Assembly: GCF_032854445.1 (NCBI RefSeq)
Contig: NC_088303.1
Span: 23,319,501 to 23,383,500, forward strand
Direction: 5' to 3'
Length of the DNA stretch: 64,000 nucleotides
From: Liolophura sinensis
Lineage: Eukaryota; Mollusca; Polyplacophora; Chitonida; Chitonidae
Shown: piece by piece, positions 12,199 to 23,553 of the stretch
Layout of the letters: each line of letters opens with the position of its first letter
How positions within the stretch are numbered: the first letter of the stretch is position 1
The notes under the pieces: generated by a model
The model's database searches: none
Seen by the model: the letters and a program-made list of their open reading frames with translations, nothing else
What the model was told of the DNA's origin: nothing
Program-made: the position numbers and the translations under genes

Positions 12199-13264
12199 AA
12201 GTCCTACCACTCTGTGCCCGACTTTATAGCTGACCGATGTGGCAACGCATTCACAGAACAGGCAAGAACAAGTGTCTCCACGGACGACCGTAACCTTGTA
12301 CAGGCGCCCTAGAGAGCGGCCCCTTTCTATACCTGTACGCTCCCGCTAATCGGGTTAATCCTCCACCCCGAGCCATTCATAATGACTCGGTAGCAGATGG
12401 GTATCCCGACCACAGGAGCGCGTACATACAATCTTTAAACATGTAGGTAAACATGTAGGTAAATATATGATATATTCTGTATAAGTAAATAGGTGTAGCA
12501 TATTGATTTACATATACACCAAATGATACATTTTATTATTAATTTAATACAGTGGTATGCCCTGTGACGTAAGTAAGTAATACATGGAGTAATATGTGAA
12601 CTTAAATAACATACTGGGAAATTGTGTGTGCATGCTGTGACGTGCATGTACACACCTTATCTTATACAATTCTATCCGTCTGAGTAAGGGCTAATACATA
12701 TATCAAATAATACAAACAATACTGTCAATATAATATAACAAATAAATAATGTGATTATACATGTAATGAATCATATAAACAACATGGTCAATATATAAAT
12801 AATCGTAATTATGTAACCTATAACATTATCTTTACATTAGAAATACGTAGATCTACATTACAGAATTACACGCAGTTTCCTGTACAGAAATTTACACATA
12901 GAGAAAACAACCATCAACTACTGATGGTCAAATCAGTAGTGCTTTTATTCATTCGTTAACAGTTTTGTTCTCTTGCTTCGTCCTCTGTGACGTGGAGTTC
13001 AGGTGCTCCTGCCACTAATACCGGACGCCGTCCTGGAAAAACCAGCGTACTGGAAACCGTGCCTGTAACAGGTGCGACAAGTATAATTGAGGAGCAAGGA
13101 TGTCAGGCCTCATCCATTTAATTGAAGCAAGAGATAGCCCTACTGTTATGATGTCTTTCATGTTTCTGGTCTTCGTTTTCTTGGTATTAATTTCCTTTGG
13201 TCGCATGGATCTTCTTCTTGTTTTTCCTATCTTCTTTGAGTTGATTTCCTTTTCTGTTTGCATT

Positions 13265-13845
13265 TTTTATTTGTGGCCTCCCACGGCGGCGCAGACAGCA
13301 CTTTTCATAGACTGGTAGAGCAGTTCCTGGCCTAGAGTGTTTAGGTGCACTCCGTTTGGTTAGAATTTGCTTTTGTGGTCAAATCAGTCCCCTATGACTC
13401 CAAAAGGTGGCCAATTGGTTGTTTGTCAGCTTCTTGTTAATTTCATGAATTTTTGTGTTATAAATGTGGACCGATATCGCTGAGTTACCTGACGGTAAAG
13501 AAGCTGGATGATGTAGATCCTTGGAATTTTGGAACTTCGATTTAAATGCACCAACATAGTGTAAAATATCAGCGCAAATTGCTGATGCTGATTTGTGGGA
13601 GTCCGCATCGTTTCCCCCAATGTGGAGGATAACTAGGTCAGATTTTGTCTCCTGAAGGAAACTTTCCAATCTTCCAGAGTATCTAAGTATCCCAACTCTA
13701 GCTCCTCCAATGCCAAAGAAGCGAATGTCTTGGCCTGTTCTAAAGTCGATTCTAGAGTTTGGGATCGGATTTCGAAGGATACTTTTCTTCAGCCTAATGA
13801 ACGTAACTGCTGCCGATAATTAAGATTTTCATCGTTGTTTTTTGT
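13265..13845 (-). pseudogene. SGNH/GDSL-hydrolase-like domain of a mobile element, decayed
   Basis: Reading the minus strand from about 13842: MKILIIGSSYVH (block I, with the GSS nucleophile motif), a frame change at about 13806, FFGIGGARVG (block II-like), LVILHIGGND (block III, GGND), and finally PNGVHLNTLGQELLYQ (block V, NGVHLN) near 13360-13310. In-frame stops occur before block V. SGNH hydrolase domains of this type are known as accessory domains in retroelements such as Ngaro/DIRS-like and some LINE families. The AT-rich region on its 3' side and the direct repeats at 11.9-12.2 kb may belong to the same element. Confidence 0.7.
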
Positions 13846-14245
13846 TTCGGTGAAAACAAATAGAGAAAACAAATATACAAGATAGTTGTATTTTTGATTA
13901 GCGAAACGGTTTTGTTTGTAAGATAATGTATATCTGAGGCAAGAAGATATTTGATCAAACAGATACTTAGGAACAAATTAATGGTATACCTACCAATCAA
14001 AACTTGATAGAGGGGTCTGCCCTTGTATGATCATATACACATTTGTAAATAAATAGAAAATAAATATCAACTAATACGAAAAGTAACAACAAGCAAATGG
14101 GCAGATTAGTAAAACGGAGAAATATTATTAATCACTACAGTCATCAACTTCTGTGGTTACATTGTTTTCGTGTGATGTGTTTTGCAAACCGGTGCATAGA
14201 TGTTTTATTGGTCCTCAAGATCAAGGTATCGCCGATTTAGTCGGG

Positions 14246-14364
14246 GATAAAGTTGTAGAAAGGAATTATGTATCTGTGGAATAAACGGCTCTCAAAGTCA
14301 GATATTTTGAGATTTTGAGAGCCGTTTATTCCACAGATACATAATTCCTTTCTACAACTTTATC
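14246..14364. repeat. Perfect inverted repeat, 51-bp arms, 17-bp loop
   Basis: Left arm 14246-14296 (GATAAAGTTGTAGAAAGGAA...CTCAAA) is the exact reverse complement of right arm 14314-14364. The RNA or single-strand form would be a 51-bp uninterrupted hairpin. It lies just outside a LINE/Penelope fragment cluster. Confidence 0.95.
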
Positions 14365-14502
14365 GCCGTTGTTAGTATATCGGCGTTGTTAGTATATGTG
14401 TTTGGTAGTTTGGGAAAATGCATTGTCTTTAACCAGAGAATAGGGACTTAGTGTTAACCAGAGCAGAAACGGCCCTCAGAATAAAGATATCGGCGTTATT
14501 GG

Positions 14503-15128
14503 TCAATAGTGTTTTATTAGATTCGGCTTTCGTAACCCGTCGATTTTATGTATTCTTTTAGTAAGGAGAATATTTGTGCTCTCAGATGTGGTTTGGGGGT
14601 TAACGATAGTCTGAAGGTTAAGCTCAAATTTGTAGATTTTCAGGCATTCTGCCAATCGTCGTCGTTCTTTACTGTGTTTAATACATTGTAGCAAATAGTG
14701 CTCTATGGTTTCATCATGCTGTTGAAAGGCTGGGCATGTTGGTGAAGAATTTTGGATTATAGTTGCTAGATGCACTTTGAGCCCTGTTTCCCTAGTTTCA
14801 GGCGTGATATATTTTTGTCATCTTGGTTATTCAATAATTGGAACGAATTTAATTTTGTAATCGTTCCGTCTAATATTTTATAGTGCGACCGTCCGCGGAA
14901 TTCTTTATCCCATTCCTCTTTCCACTGATTGTTAATTTGGGTGTTGATCAATGTATATATTTCATTTTGGCTCAGGGGGACGTCTATATCTTGTTGATAT
15001 TTCTGTAGAATATCTGTTCTCAAGAATAGGACGGCCTGGTTTAGAGAGACTCTACTTATATAAGCACATAAAGTGATTAGTGTCAACACATAGAGGCGAA
15101 CGATTAAGGGATTGCAATGAGAAAACAA
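14503..15128 (-). pseudogene. LINE retrotransposon C-terminal fragment
   Basis: Two minus-strand frames in series. 15128-14766 carries NQWKEEWDKEFRGRSHYKIL and ISRLKLGKQG; after a one-base frame change near 14775, the next frame carries CPAFQQHDETIEHYLLQC. The 'W...W......GR.Y', 'SRL.LG' and 'C..C...DETIEHYLL.C' pattern is typical of the region downstream of the reverse transcriptase in LINE-type elements. The RT itself is absent. Confidence 0.7.
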
Positions 15129-15189
15129 GGCAACAATGGTAGATGTGAGCTGAAGATCAATGGTAGATGTGAGCTGAAGATTAGCGGGT

Positions 15190-15655
15190 GGCTCGATCTG
15201 TCACTTCTGAGATCAGTTTACAGTAGGCCGCTGTTGATCTGTGGATTTAATCTTTGAATGTGGATAGCTTCCATTAGCTTCCTTGCTGTGGTATTGGTGA
15301 TGTTCGTCTCCAATGTCCTGACGGTAGACCAGTCAATTTTGTGTTGGGAATTAGATTTGATGTGGTCTGAAATGGCTGCAATGAAGAAATCTTACTGAGT
15401 TCTGATGTTCTTTGGTTCTGTGCGGTAATGATCGCGAGGTCTCTCCAATGTAGTGTTGGTTGCAGGAGCACTGAATTTGGTAAATACAGGCTTTAGGTGG
15501 GCGGGGGTTTGACGTAAGGCGTTTTCCCGAAGCTGATAGGAAATCCTTGATTGTCCGGTTGCTGGCGAAGACTGTGTCAATGTTAGCGATTTCTAAAAGG
15601 CGTTTGACTTGGTAGCTGGTTTTGCCAATATAGGAAATAGTAATTCTGTTACTAT
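15190..15655 (-). pseudogene. Penelope-like element GIY-YIG endonuclease fragment
   Basis: The minus strand encodes ISYIGKTSYQVKRLL, then KACIYQIQCSCNQHYIGETS (IYQI...YIGET, the GIY-YIG core variant with Cys pair), RTKEHQ, and after a frame change HKIDWSTVRTLETNI and EAIHIQRLNPQINSG. This succession is characteristic of the C-terminal part of Penelope-like reverse transcriptases, including the usual 'H.IDW' and 'R...EA..I' motifs. The reverse transcriptase is missing. Confidence 0.8.
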
Positions 15656-15659
15656 TCTG

Positions 15660-17850
15660 TTCTGTTACTCCGCCTCCCCCATCCCCAGCTCTTAATTTGC
15701 TTCAAACGCCACTGTGATGTGCTGTCTACTTACATGTATGTACTTATTTATAGTGAAGATGAAAGGCTGGCGCGTTAATACACTATCGAACCTTAAATAA
15801 CAAGTTCATTTGATTATAAAGGTTTACTCGAATATGGCCCAATTAACACTTTAATCAAACGTGCTTCCAGCATACTTTTCGTTTTTCGCCTCGCCAGTAA
15901 GAAACATACTCGAATATAATGCAAGCATGTAAGTAATATCAAAGAGCAGAAAAGTACAAATCTCTGAGCACAATACTCGTTTGAACATCTTATTTGAAAT
16001 CCAGTCCGAATAACGAGAACATGCTTGCACCATATTTTGATTTCAAGAATAACGACAACAATCCTGGGAGCTGGTAAACTTCTTGTTTTAGAGCCGAACC
16101 ATAAATAACCGCGCTAACACCATGTTAGAGGCAGCGCGTTATTGAAGAAATGAATGACGACAAACATTATCCTGGCACCAGTTAAACTTCTTGTTTAATA
16201 TCAGAACAACGAATAACGCTATAGCACGTTTATGAAGACGTGCCATAGACTTCCACGCGGACAGTTTCACTGAAAAACCCAGCTGGAACCCTACCTTATA
16301 TTTGCTATCCACCGATTCCCTAAAACACCCGAAATGTAATATGTCAAAGCCAGCATTTGTAAACCATCTTTCAACAGTAATCCAGCCGTTTAAACTTTCG
16401 AATCGGACAACTCAAATCAACGTCTGCCATTTTTGGAATTTTTTGTTCAACTTCGTGCAAGATGATGGGCCGCGAAAATTTTACCCCTACCCAACATATT
16501 TTCTATGAACGCCCCGTTAGCTTTGGGCTAGGTAATGAAGAATTGTATAACGAAAAACACGGTGGAACAATACTATACACCTTGCAGAAAACTTGTTATT
16601 TTACAATAACTCACCACTACCATACTGGAGCCAGCGCGATACCACATGGAAATAAAAATTCAACTAACGAGTCCTGTGTTAACTTCTGTACACCCTGTAA
16701 ATTATTTTACATCTGGCTATCAAATTTGGTGCTGTAGCACAACGTTCGTTGTGTCATCAACGAAAAACAGATCTGGTGCTGACTTCTACGTTGTCAGCAC
16801 GTTATTCGAGAGCCATAACGAATATGGTGTTGGCACGGTATTCATCATTCGCACAACGCATACTGAATATGATGCCATCTGCTGGCCTCCGCATTTACTG
16901 CGAGTTTTACAAGAACGGATAAAATATTCAGTGTGCAATTCTAATCCTGTAGCGCTAGTTCAAAACTCGTGAGCCCAACGCGGGTCAGTCATGAACGAGA
17001 TCTAGGCACTCGTGACAGAAACGTTGAACTACACTGCACCTTTATTATCACATGCAAATGGAGTGCGAGTGCCCGTTTACTTTCATTTCATTTATTATAT
17101 GAAGTCACTTGACGATGGCGCCATATTTTTCAAAAAGTTTAATTCATCTTGAGTTGTTTGTTTCCAATGCTGCTTAGCAACTGTGGACCCATTAACGGAG
17201 AAGCCAACAGAAAGTTTTTCTGAAGTATTAAGAATATCGATGTTTTTGAAATAAATGTATAGTTTATAGTCAAGCTCAAAGGAACACGAGCCGTTACCTA
17301 TGCTATAGCTTCAAAACAGACGGCATTGCTGCGGAAAAGATATTCGATGTATTTTCTTTTATTTTGTATTAATACTTATACATTGATAATGTATTTATTC
17401 CACCAATGTAAGTGGCGTGCATTGGGATAACAAAGGCTGTTGAGGGAAATATCGCGGTGTGCTACCGCACTACCTAACCCGCGCATTAGCTTCAATATAT
17501 ATAATTGACGCCATTAAAGAGAAAGACACTAATGCCTTGAAAGTTCTTCTAGACGCACAGCTTCAGCTGTCAATAAAGAGAGATTGTAGATCAGTTTCTC
17601 CAATATGTTTATCTGTGTATTGTTTGTGGAGCTGATTTCGTCAGTTAAATGTCACTCCAAACGTCCAACAATCCAACTGACCAATCTCCGTTTACCCTGA
17701 CACGATTGTAACTATCCTGGCAACACTATCAATATTCAGAGTCGATATCTCCAGTTTTCTTTTGTCAAAACAAAACTTTTTGGCTCTGGCTTCTTCTTAC
17801 AGTCGAGAACTAGTGGTGTAGACTGAACACTTTGAATGTGGACTTGAACA
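15660..17850. other. Non-coding region upstream of the fucolectin gene
   Basis: No coding exon is seen. 16048-16110 and 16152-16217 form an imperfect tandem pair (ACGACAACAATCCTGGGAGC / ACGACAAACATTATCCTGGC..., both followed by TAAACTTCTTGTTT) about 104 bp apart. The rest, including likely promoter sequence for the exon at 17853, shows no recognisable motif. Confidence 0.4.
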
Positions 17851-17852
17851 CG

Positions 17853-17967
17853 ATGACTTTCTTGTCAGATTACAGTGTCTTTCCTCATTTGAACAGCCAC
17901 GTGCATGTCTCCGTGATCTTATGGCTATTGTGCCTATGTGTACAGTTCGGGAGCACAACTACTTCAG
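17853..17967 (+). CDS. Secreted fucolectin-type protein, exon 1 (signal peptide)
   Basis: The ATG at 17853 opens 38 codons ending in TCA G before GTAAGT at 17968. Residues about 19-33 (VSVILWLLCLCVQFG) are a strongly hydrophobic core followed by small residues, as in a signal peptide with a longer polar N-terminus. The exon ends in phase 1, the same phase as every other junction of the fucolectin gene, and joins in frame to exon 2 at 48829 (S-DENLAFNK), where an F5/8/fucolectin domain begins. No competing signal exon was found nearer exon 2. The 30.9-kb distance and intervening elements make the link inferred rather than proven. Confidence 0.6.
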
Positions 17968-18349
17968 GTAAGTAGAGATGTACATGGCTTGACGCAATAC
18001 TGTGATCTTGGCAATATACGCTACGCAGGTGTATGGAGCCATTTGTGATGGAACATTTCCCCTAACATTGCTGTAAAGTGATCTGTTCATGGAACCTTCC
18101 AACAGAAAACAATAGGATCTAAGCGTAAAGTCATACATTCGTATACCACTCGTATTAAGTCCAAAAGTCCAAAACAACATTTTCTGCTGTAGTGCTGCAA
18201 TACTTTTGCAACTACCTCAGTATGACACAAGGACACAAGACACAAGAAGAAAAGAGGAAATATTCTGGCCATTTTTTTAAGTGCAGGAAGAAGTCTTACG
18301 AGTTCTACATTGGGCGTCTGTTTCGGCACAAAACATGCCTGCTTCGATT

Positions 18350-18475
18350 CTCTGATAATTCTAATTTTCTGATCATTCTGGCTTTCTAATAATTCTGACT
18401 TTTTGATAATTCTGACTTTCTGATAATTCTGGCTTTCTGATAATTCTGACTTTTTGATAAGTCTGATAATTCGTT
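18350..18475. repeat. 17-18-bp tandem repeat (CTGATAATTCTGACTTT)n
   Basis: About seven imperfect copies of CTGATAATTCTGACTTT/GGCTTT run in series. Confidence 0.9.
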
Positions 18476-18889
18476 CTGGTGGATAGTTCTGTTATAGAGC
18501 TAACACTTGCATTTGCCTCACGAATAAAGTGAAGACAAATACAACTCGTCCTTTTCTTGTATTAAATGATTCGTCAGATACTGATATTCAAAAGTCAACA
18601 CCTTTATTATCCCAGTGCACGCCATGAGACTTCATGGGAAGAGACGGCATTTTTATGTTAGCGTTTTTTGTTTTATTGGTTCACATTCTTTTCTAGCCTG
18701 GGAACTAGGACATGCACTCATTTAGTGTATCGCTGTTTTTAAGACGCCTAGCTTTTTGGCCAGCCGCTGAATTCCCTTATTTAATGGCTGCAAATAGGAC
18801 AGTGCGTGGGAAACACTCGCATGTGAAATTGCGTAACCGCCATACAGTGTCATGTGTAATGAGCATTCTGGTACTGGAGACGCCTACGA

Positions 18890-19050
18890 TAATTTATTTA
18901 TGTATAAATTTTATTTATTTAATTGGTGTTTTACTCCGTACTCGAGGATATTTCACTTATACGACAGCAGTCAGCATTATGGTGAGAGGAAAGCAGACAG
19001 AACCCGGGGAAAACCCACGATTATTAGCAGGTTGCTGTAAGACTTTATGT
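18890..19050 (-). repeat. SINE family 1, antisense partial copy
   Basis: TTATTTAATTGGTGTTTTAC, then CGTACTCGAGGATATTTCAC, TTATACGACAGCAGTCAGCA and AACCCGGGGAAAACCCACG are the antisense family 1 body. The head end is truncated after GGTTGCTGTAAG. Confidence 0.85.
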
Positions 19051-19384
19051 GCAGACGTACGACCGAAGAGAAAGTCAGCATTGTTGGAACTCTTATTGAA
19101 ATAATTGTAACATTCAGCCTTACGTTGATAAATAATTATTTCTCAAATAATGGTAACACTTATTGAAATATTGCTGGTTTTATTTCAATATAACACATTC
19201 ATAGGTAATATTGGTCACTGAAGTATTATGAGAATGAACTGTGTGAAAGAATTAAAATATTTTAAAGATAGCTTAGCAAACAGTTTAACACCGGTAATAA
19301 CCATGTACATATATAATCTTAACCTGATTTTACTTTGCCTGTGGTTTTGGAATTTATTGACATAATGTATTTCTGGGTGTATTT

Positions 19385-19640
19385 ATTGTTACACTTATTA
19401 AACAGTACCCAGGGAAATTATATGTTTACACAACGTCTGTCAGTTTGTCAATCCGTCAGCCCGTCACTATATATAGACATACTTGTAGAAGTACTCAGAC
19501 TGAAATTTGGTTAAACTTTGGTTCCGCTGGGTACAGTTTGGTTAGACCCAAACTGTGCCCAGGGGAATTATATATTTACACAACGTCTGTCAGTGTGTCA
19601 TTCCGTCACTATATATAGCTTTCCAAAAGTTATTTGAAAA
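19385..19640. repeat. Imperfect direct repeat pair, ~80 bp each
   Basis: CAGGGAAATTATATGTTTAC ... CGTCTGTCAGTTTGTCAATC (about 19410) recurs as CAGGGGAATTATATATTTAC ... CGTCTGTCAGTGTGTCATTC (about 19560), both ending in CACTATATATAG. From here to 21080 there is no recognisable gene. Confidence 0.75.
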
Positions 19641-21084
19641 CAATTCATCACACTGAACTGAAATTTTGCGCATGACATCACTATGACAAGTTTTAGATCA
19701 CCTATGTCTTAATGAAATAGATTCTGGCCGCTTTTCCCACACAATGTTGCGGACTATTTTCAAAAGGAGTCATTGTATTGAATTGGATGTTGGTATTTGT
19801 CTTTACCTTTACCAAGTTACAGTTTGAGGTTTGGACCTTATTGTCTAATTTCCAAGCAGTTTTCTGGACTTGCTTTAAAAACTGTTCATAGTAATGAATC
19901 AAAGATGGTAAATGTCTAGTTACAGATCAATTTGCCTTTTGGACCTTTGTGTCCATTTTAGACAGTTATTTGTCGAAAGAGTTTTCCTGAATATTTTACA
20001 ATTCGGTCCATCTTATCGGAATTGAGCTTGATGTATGACTACCATAACAAGTTACAAATGAAACCCGAGCTTGCCACCCAACTTGAATACAATTATTGTC
20101 TCCTTGTCCAAAGAGTTTTCTGGACATGTGTTTAAAAAAAGGGTTCCTCCTAGTACTCTCACTGATCCTATAAGCTACCACTGGTGGGCTGATGGGCAGT
20201 TTTGAGAAAAAACATCAGGATGAAGCAGGAAACTGGAACAAACTTCAAAGACATAAGAATGCACAAGTGGGCTACCATCTCAGTCTCTGCATCAACCGCA
20301 CTTAAAGAAAGAACAAGCACACGAACGATAACACTAAACCCACCACTTCCTTTGCTCTGGTAAGTAGTATAGAAAACTTTTGGAGAGGCGAAATTAAACC
20401 CACAGGAAGAAGTCCTGAATTTATAATGATCATTTCAATAGGAGACTTCACGTGCCACGCCAGAATTTATGGACAGGCCTTTTTCAAATAAACATTTCAT
20501 TAAGCTTCACAAATGTAATGCAACTGAAAGCCCTATTGAAATAATTATTTCATGAATGGTTACAATGTAACGCTTATTGAAACAATTATTTCAATAGTGG
20601 TACTTTATTTCAGTAAGAGTTAATTACAACACAGCACGACCTACGATAAGCTAAGTAGTGGAAACTATCGTATGTCGACTACGTGCGGGATGGCACAGAT
20701 ACTACAAATTTGCACATACTAATATTTAAACGTAAATGTCGAGTCTCTGAATGTCGAACATTCGTTTTTGTTTTTTTGCTCGTTTTCGTCAATACGATTA
20801 CTGATTTTTACCTTTCGCTTATGTATTCTATGTTTATTCAGCTTATACAAAATATACAGGTATATACGTTTGCTTAACCCCAATTAAGTTATTGAAGTTG
20901 ACCATATCATCCTATCTACGGGCGTATCTGATTATGCTGCGCTTACATCATTTCCGATTAGGAATACCAGCTTTTACATATATAGGAAAAAATTTCTTTG
21001 TTGCTTTCACCGTTCGTTTTTGAAACATTGAGAATTGTGATGGTAATGCACGTTTATATAATGTTGATGAAAAAACTTTTTGAC

Positions 21085-21355
21085 AGTCCAGCTACGAGAT
21101 GGTTAGCGTGTCAGTGCGTTGCAGTGACCCAGGAGCCTCTCACCAATGCAGTCGCTGTGAGTTCAAGTCCAGTTCTTCCTGGCTTCCTGCCCGTCCGTGT
21201 GTGGAAAGGTCTTTCATTAGCCTACGGATGCTCATGGGTTTCCTCCGAGTTCTGATAGGTTTTCGCCCACTATAATGATGGTTGCCGTCCAATAAGTGAA
21301 ATATCCTTCAGTACGGCGTAAAACACCAATAAAATAAAATAAATAAACAAATACA
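21085..21355 (+). repeat. SINE family 1, fullest sense copy with tRNA-like head
   Basis: The head has TGGTTAGCGTGTCAGTG (A-box-like) and GAGTTCAAGTCCAG (B-box-like, GTTCRANTCC), implying tRNA origin. The body runs through CTTCCTGGCTTCCTGCCCGT, GAAAGGTCTTTCATTAGCCT and CGCCCACTATAATGATGGTT to TACGGCGTAAAACACCAAT. It ends in an (AATAAA)n tail. This is the best reference copy in the window. Confidence 0.85.
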
Positions 21356-21434
21356 TTCCGGCTAGGGTTATACATGTGTCGATTTTCTCATGGCTACCAA
21401 GTTTGTGTCAAATTTGTTTTACAAGTTTAACATT

Positions 21435-21595
21435 ATATCTATCACGAGGAAACCCACGGCCTTCCATAGGTTGGTGCAGACCCTCCCACGTACGACCAGG
21501 GAGGAAGCCAGCTGGACTTGAACTCACTGCGACCGCGTGAGGTGTGAGGCGCTGGAACGCTAACTACTTTGGCCACGGAGGCCCCTGTCTAAAAG
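21435..21595 (-). repeat. SINE family 1, antisense copy (head half)
   Basis: GAGGAAACCCACGGCC through GACTTGAACTCACTGCGACC to GGCCACGGAGG is the antisense head half, including the B-box complement. The A-rich tail half is missing. Confidence 0.75.
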
Positions 21596-22204
21596 GAAAA
21601 AACAACTGTCATAAAACATATTGTCATATACAATCAGAGTTCTTGGTTTTGTGTCGCCAGGGCACACATTTATTACCCCGACACATAGGCCACATAGGAG
21701 TCTAAGCTATTTCTCTCCAAAATCTGAATATACAAAACATTTATGTATTAACTGTAGCAGAATGAATCGCTACGCGATTTGTTAAATAACAAAATAAGAT
21801 TGACCGTTTCCTGATTGTTTGCACCAATCAATATGCATCGATTAGGCCTACTTAGATAAGCAATCACACAAACAGAGCGTGGCCCACTTGTCTATGTTAA
21901 CATACCTATAACTGTGATATGACATAATGCTCTTCGCAGACAAATCCAGTCCTATTAGGTGTTTTGGTTGCAAATATGTAACGACAATAACAATGCAAAA
22001 CATGGTCGAATGTGTCGTAATCGCCGAAGAAACATTTTGTCCAAGCGATTTCTTCAAATGAAAGCAATGGTTACATCCACAACTGTCACGGGTAGTTGTA
22101 TAATGTATTCTATCACGTGCAGGTAGGAGAAATGTCACCGGCAAGCTGGCATTTTCGCCTTATCTCCGATTTCTGAAAAATGTCATGCTCTTTGTTTTAT
22201 CCTA

Positions 22205-22210
22205 GACGCT
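22205..22210. other. Target-site duplication GACGCT, left
   Basis: GACGCT abuts the left terminal repeat of the Polinton-type element, and the identical hexamer abuts the right one at 41116-41121. A 6-bp duplication is the hallmark of Polinton/Maverick integration. Confidence 0.9.
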
Positions 22211-22436
22211 AGTAGTTGGGAATGTACGTTTGGTGTCGTTTTTGGGAGGAGGTTTTGAGGGAGGAGGTTTTGAGGGAATGCCCAGCCTGCCCCGGCTGGG
22301 GCAGGTTGGGTAGGTTGGTGGTGCCGTCACACCTGCCAGCCCGAAGGGCTGGCAGATGTTGCAGGTGTGACGTCACCCCTTCGCTGGGGAAAGTTTGGTG
22401 GGTTTTTCCACGCCGCGGGGCCTATGTGTATAGACT
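22211..22436 (+). repeat. Left terminal inverted repeat of the Polinton
   Basis: This matches the reverse complement of 40904-41115 with a handful of substitutions plus a roughly 15-bp internal duplication (GGAGGTTTTGAGG twice). It contains two small hairpins (CCAGCCTGCCCCGGCTGGGG and CCAGCCCGAAGGGCTGG) and one CRE palindrome TGACGTCA. Confidence 0.93.
22368..22375. promoter_or_regulatory. CRE-like palindrome TGACGTCA in left TIR
   Basis: A perfect CREB/ATF-type octamer. It recurs at 29740, 30369, 30679, 40966 and 41012, always in left-end-type or terminal repeat sequence, upstream of the polymerase unit. Binding is inferred from the motif only. Confidence 0.5.
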
Positions 22437-22750
22437 AGTGTACAGTATAATAGTAAAGGGAAAAAAAGAGAAAAAAAAGAGGCAAAACGTCGGCTTGTAA
22501 AGTCGACTGGGACAGCTCGAAAAGTACTCCCTGGCGCCAAAACGGGCCAATGGGTGAGCCGGATTTGCCCCAAAACTGCCCAATGGGGGGCCCAATCAGC
22601 GTGCGAGAAGGGGTTACGTAAGAAAAAACGAACCAATCAGCGTGTGGTTAATTTCCGCGTGTCTCAGGTACAAAAAGACAGGTGCAGCAGTAGCAGATCA
22701 CTTCACCAGAAGACACCGACCGAGCGAGCGAGCGAGCGAGCAAACAACCG

Positions 22751-23182
22751 ATGATGGACCGAGAGGATTTCGAGGGCGATACAGAAAAGAAGACGTTGGA
22801 GGGGAAGAAGACGGCGAAGCTATTTACCTGCGAGGTGTGAGAACGAGGATTTACCCGACGCGATAACTGGCGACGGCATCACCAAACACAACACGGCGAC
22901 AAGGAAAAGAAGACGGCATTGACCTGCCGGGTGTGTGCCCAGCACTTTACCCGGCGGGATAACTGGCTCCGACACCGGCGGAGGCATCACCAGCCCCAGA
23001 CAAAAAAAAAAAGATTCACCTGCCCGACCTGTGACCGGGCGTTTTTTCGCCGGGAACATTTGATCCACCATCAACAGCGGCATGGCAACAAAAAAGAACG
23101 TGTGTGGCATTGTGAAGACTGCAAGAAGTCTTTCTACCGGTTGTGGGATTGGCGGACCCATCAACGTGGGAAACACGACCCG
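22751..23182 (+). pseudogene. C2H2 zinc-finger exon preceding the Polinton polymerase
   Basis: The reading frame from ATG 22751 encodes four tandem C2H2 units separated by basic linkers (DKEKK, TKKK, NKKE). Fingers 2-4 are complete: CRVCAQHF...H...H, CPTCDRAFF...H...H and CEDCKKSF...H...H. In finger 1 the second Cys codon is replaced by TGA at about 22838, so the full frame is interrupted; a shorter frame could start at ATG 22919. The exon ends CCG|GTAAGT in phase 0 and joins in frame to 25335. Polintons often encode zinc-finger proteins; here the fingers would form the N-terminus of the polymerase protein and could bind DNA. Confidence 0.7.
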
Positions 23183-23480
23183 GTAAGTTCTTTTTTTTAA
23201 TTTATTTTAATTTATTTAAAAATTATCTTTGAAAAAAAGTTTAAAACACGTAGACCTGATCTTCCGCTGCCTGATATACGTATGTGGGGATGTAGTTCCT
23301 GTTCTTGAAGGAATTATGGTGGAGTAACATAGCATGCGCGATTTTAATCCTCAGGGAAAACTAGGTCAACGCTGATCAATTGTTTAAATGTCGGTGTGTC
23401 GAAAAAAAAAAGAGAAAAAGACGCGATACAGCAGGCGCCGCTTGATTATGGAGGTTGAAAAGCCACCGTATCGCATGAAT

Positions 23481-23553
23481 GGCCGGTTAGCTTAGTCGGC
23501 AGAGCGTCGGGCTAATAACGCGAATGTCACGGGTTCGAGCCCCATATCGGCCA
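23481..23553 (+). tRNA. tRNA-Ile (AAT anticodon), possibly degenerate
   Basis: The 73-nt sequence folds as a cloverleaf. The 7-bp acceptor GGCCGGT/ATCGGCC has one G-U pair; the D-arm is GCTT...GAGC; the anticodon loop is CTAATAA with anticodon AAT; T-loop TTCGAGC; discriminator A. It resembles animal tRNA-Ile-AAT closely. Mismatches in the anticodon stem (G-G) and T-stem (C-A) and a short D-loop leave function open. A and B boxes (TTAGCTTAGTCGG; GGTTCGAGCCC) are present. It lies inside the Polinton, in the intron of the polymerase transcript. Confidence 0.75.

Noticed and set aside
22820-23176. 118-residue minus-strand frame over the zinc-finger exon
   Set aside because: Hydrophobic-looking antisense of the finger repeats. 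The plus strand shows clear C2H2 signatures.
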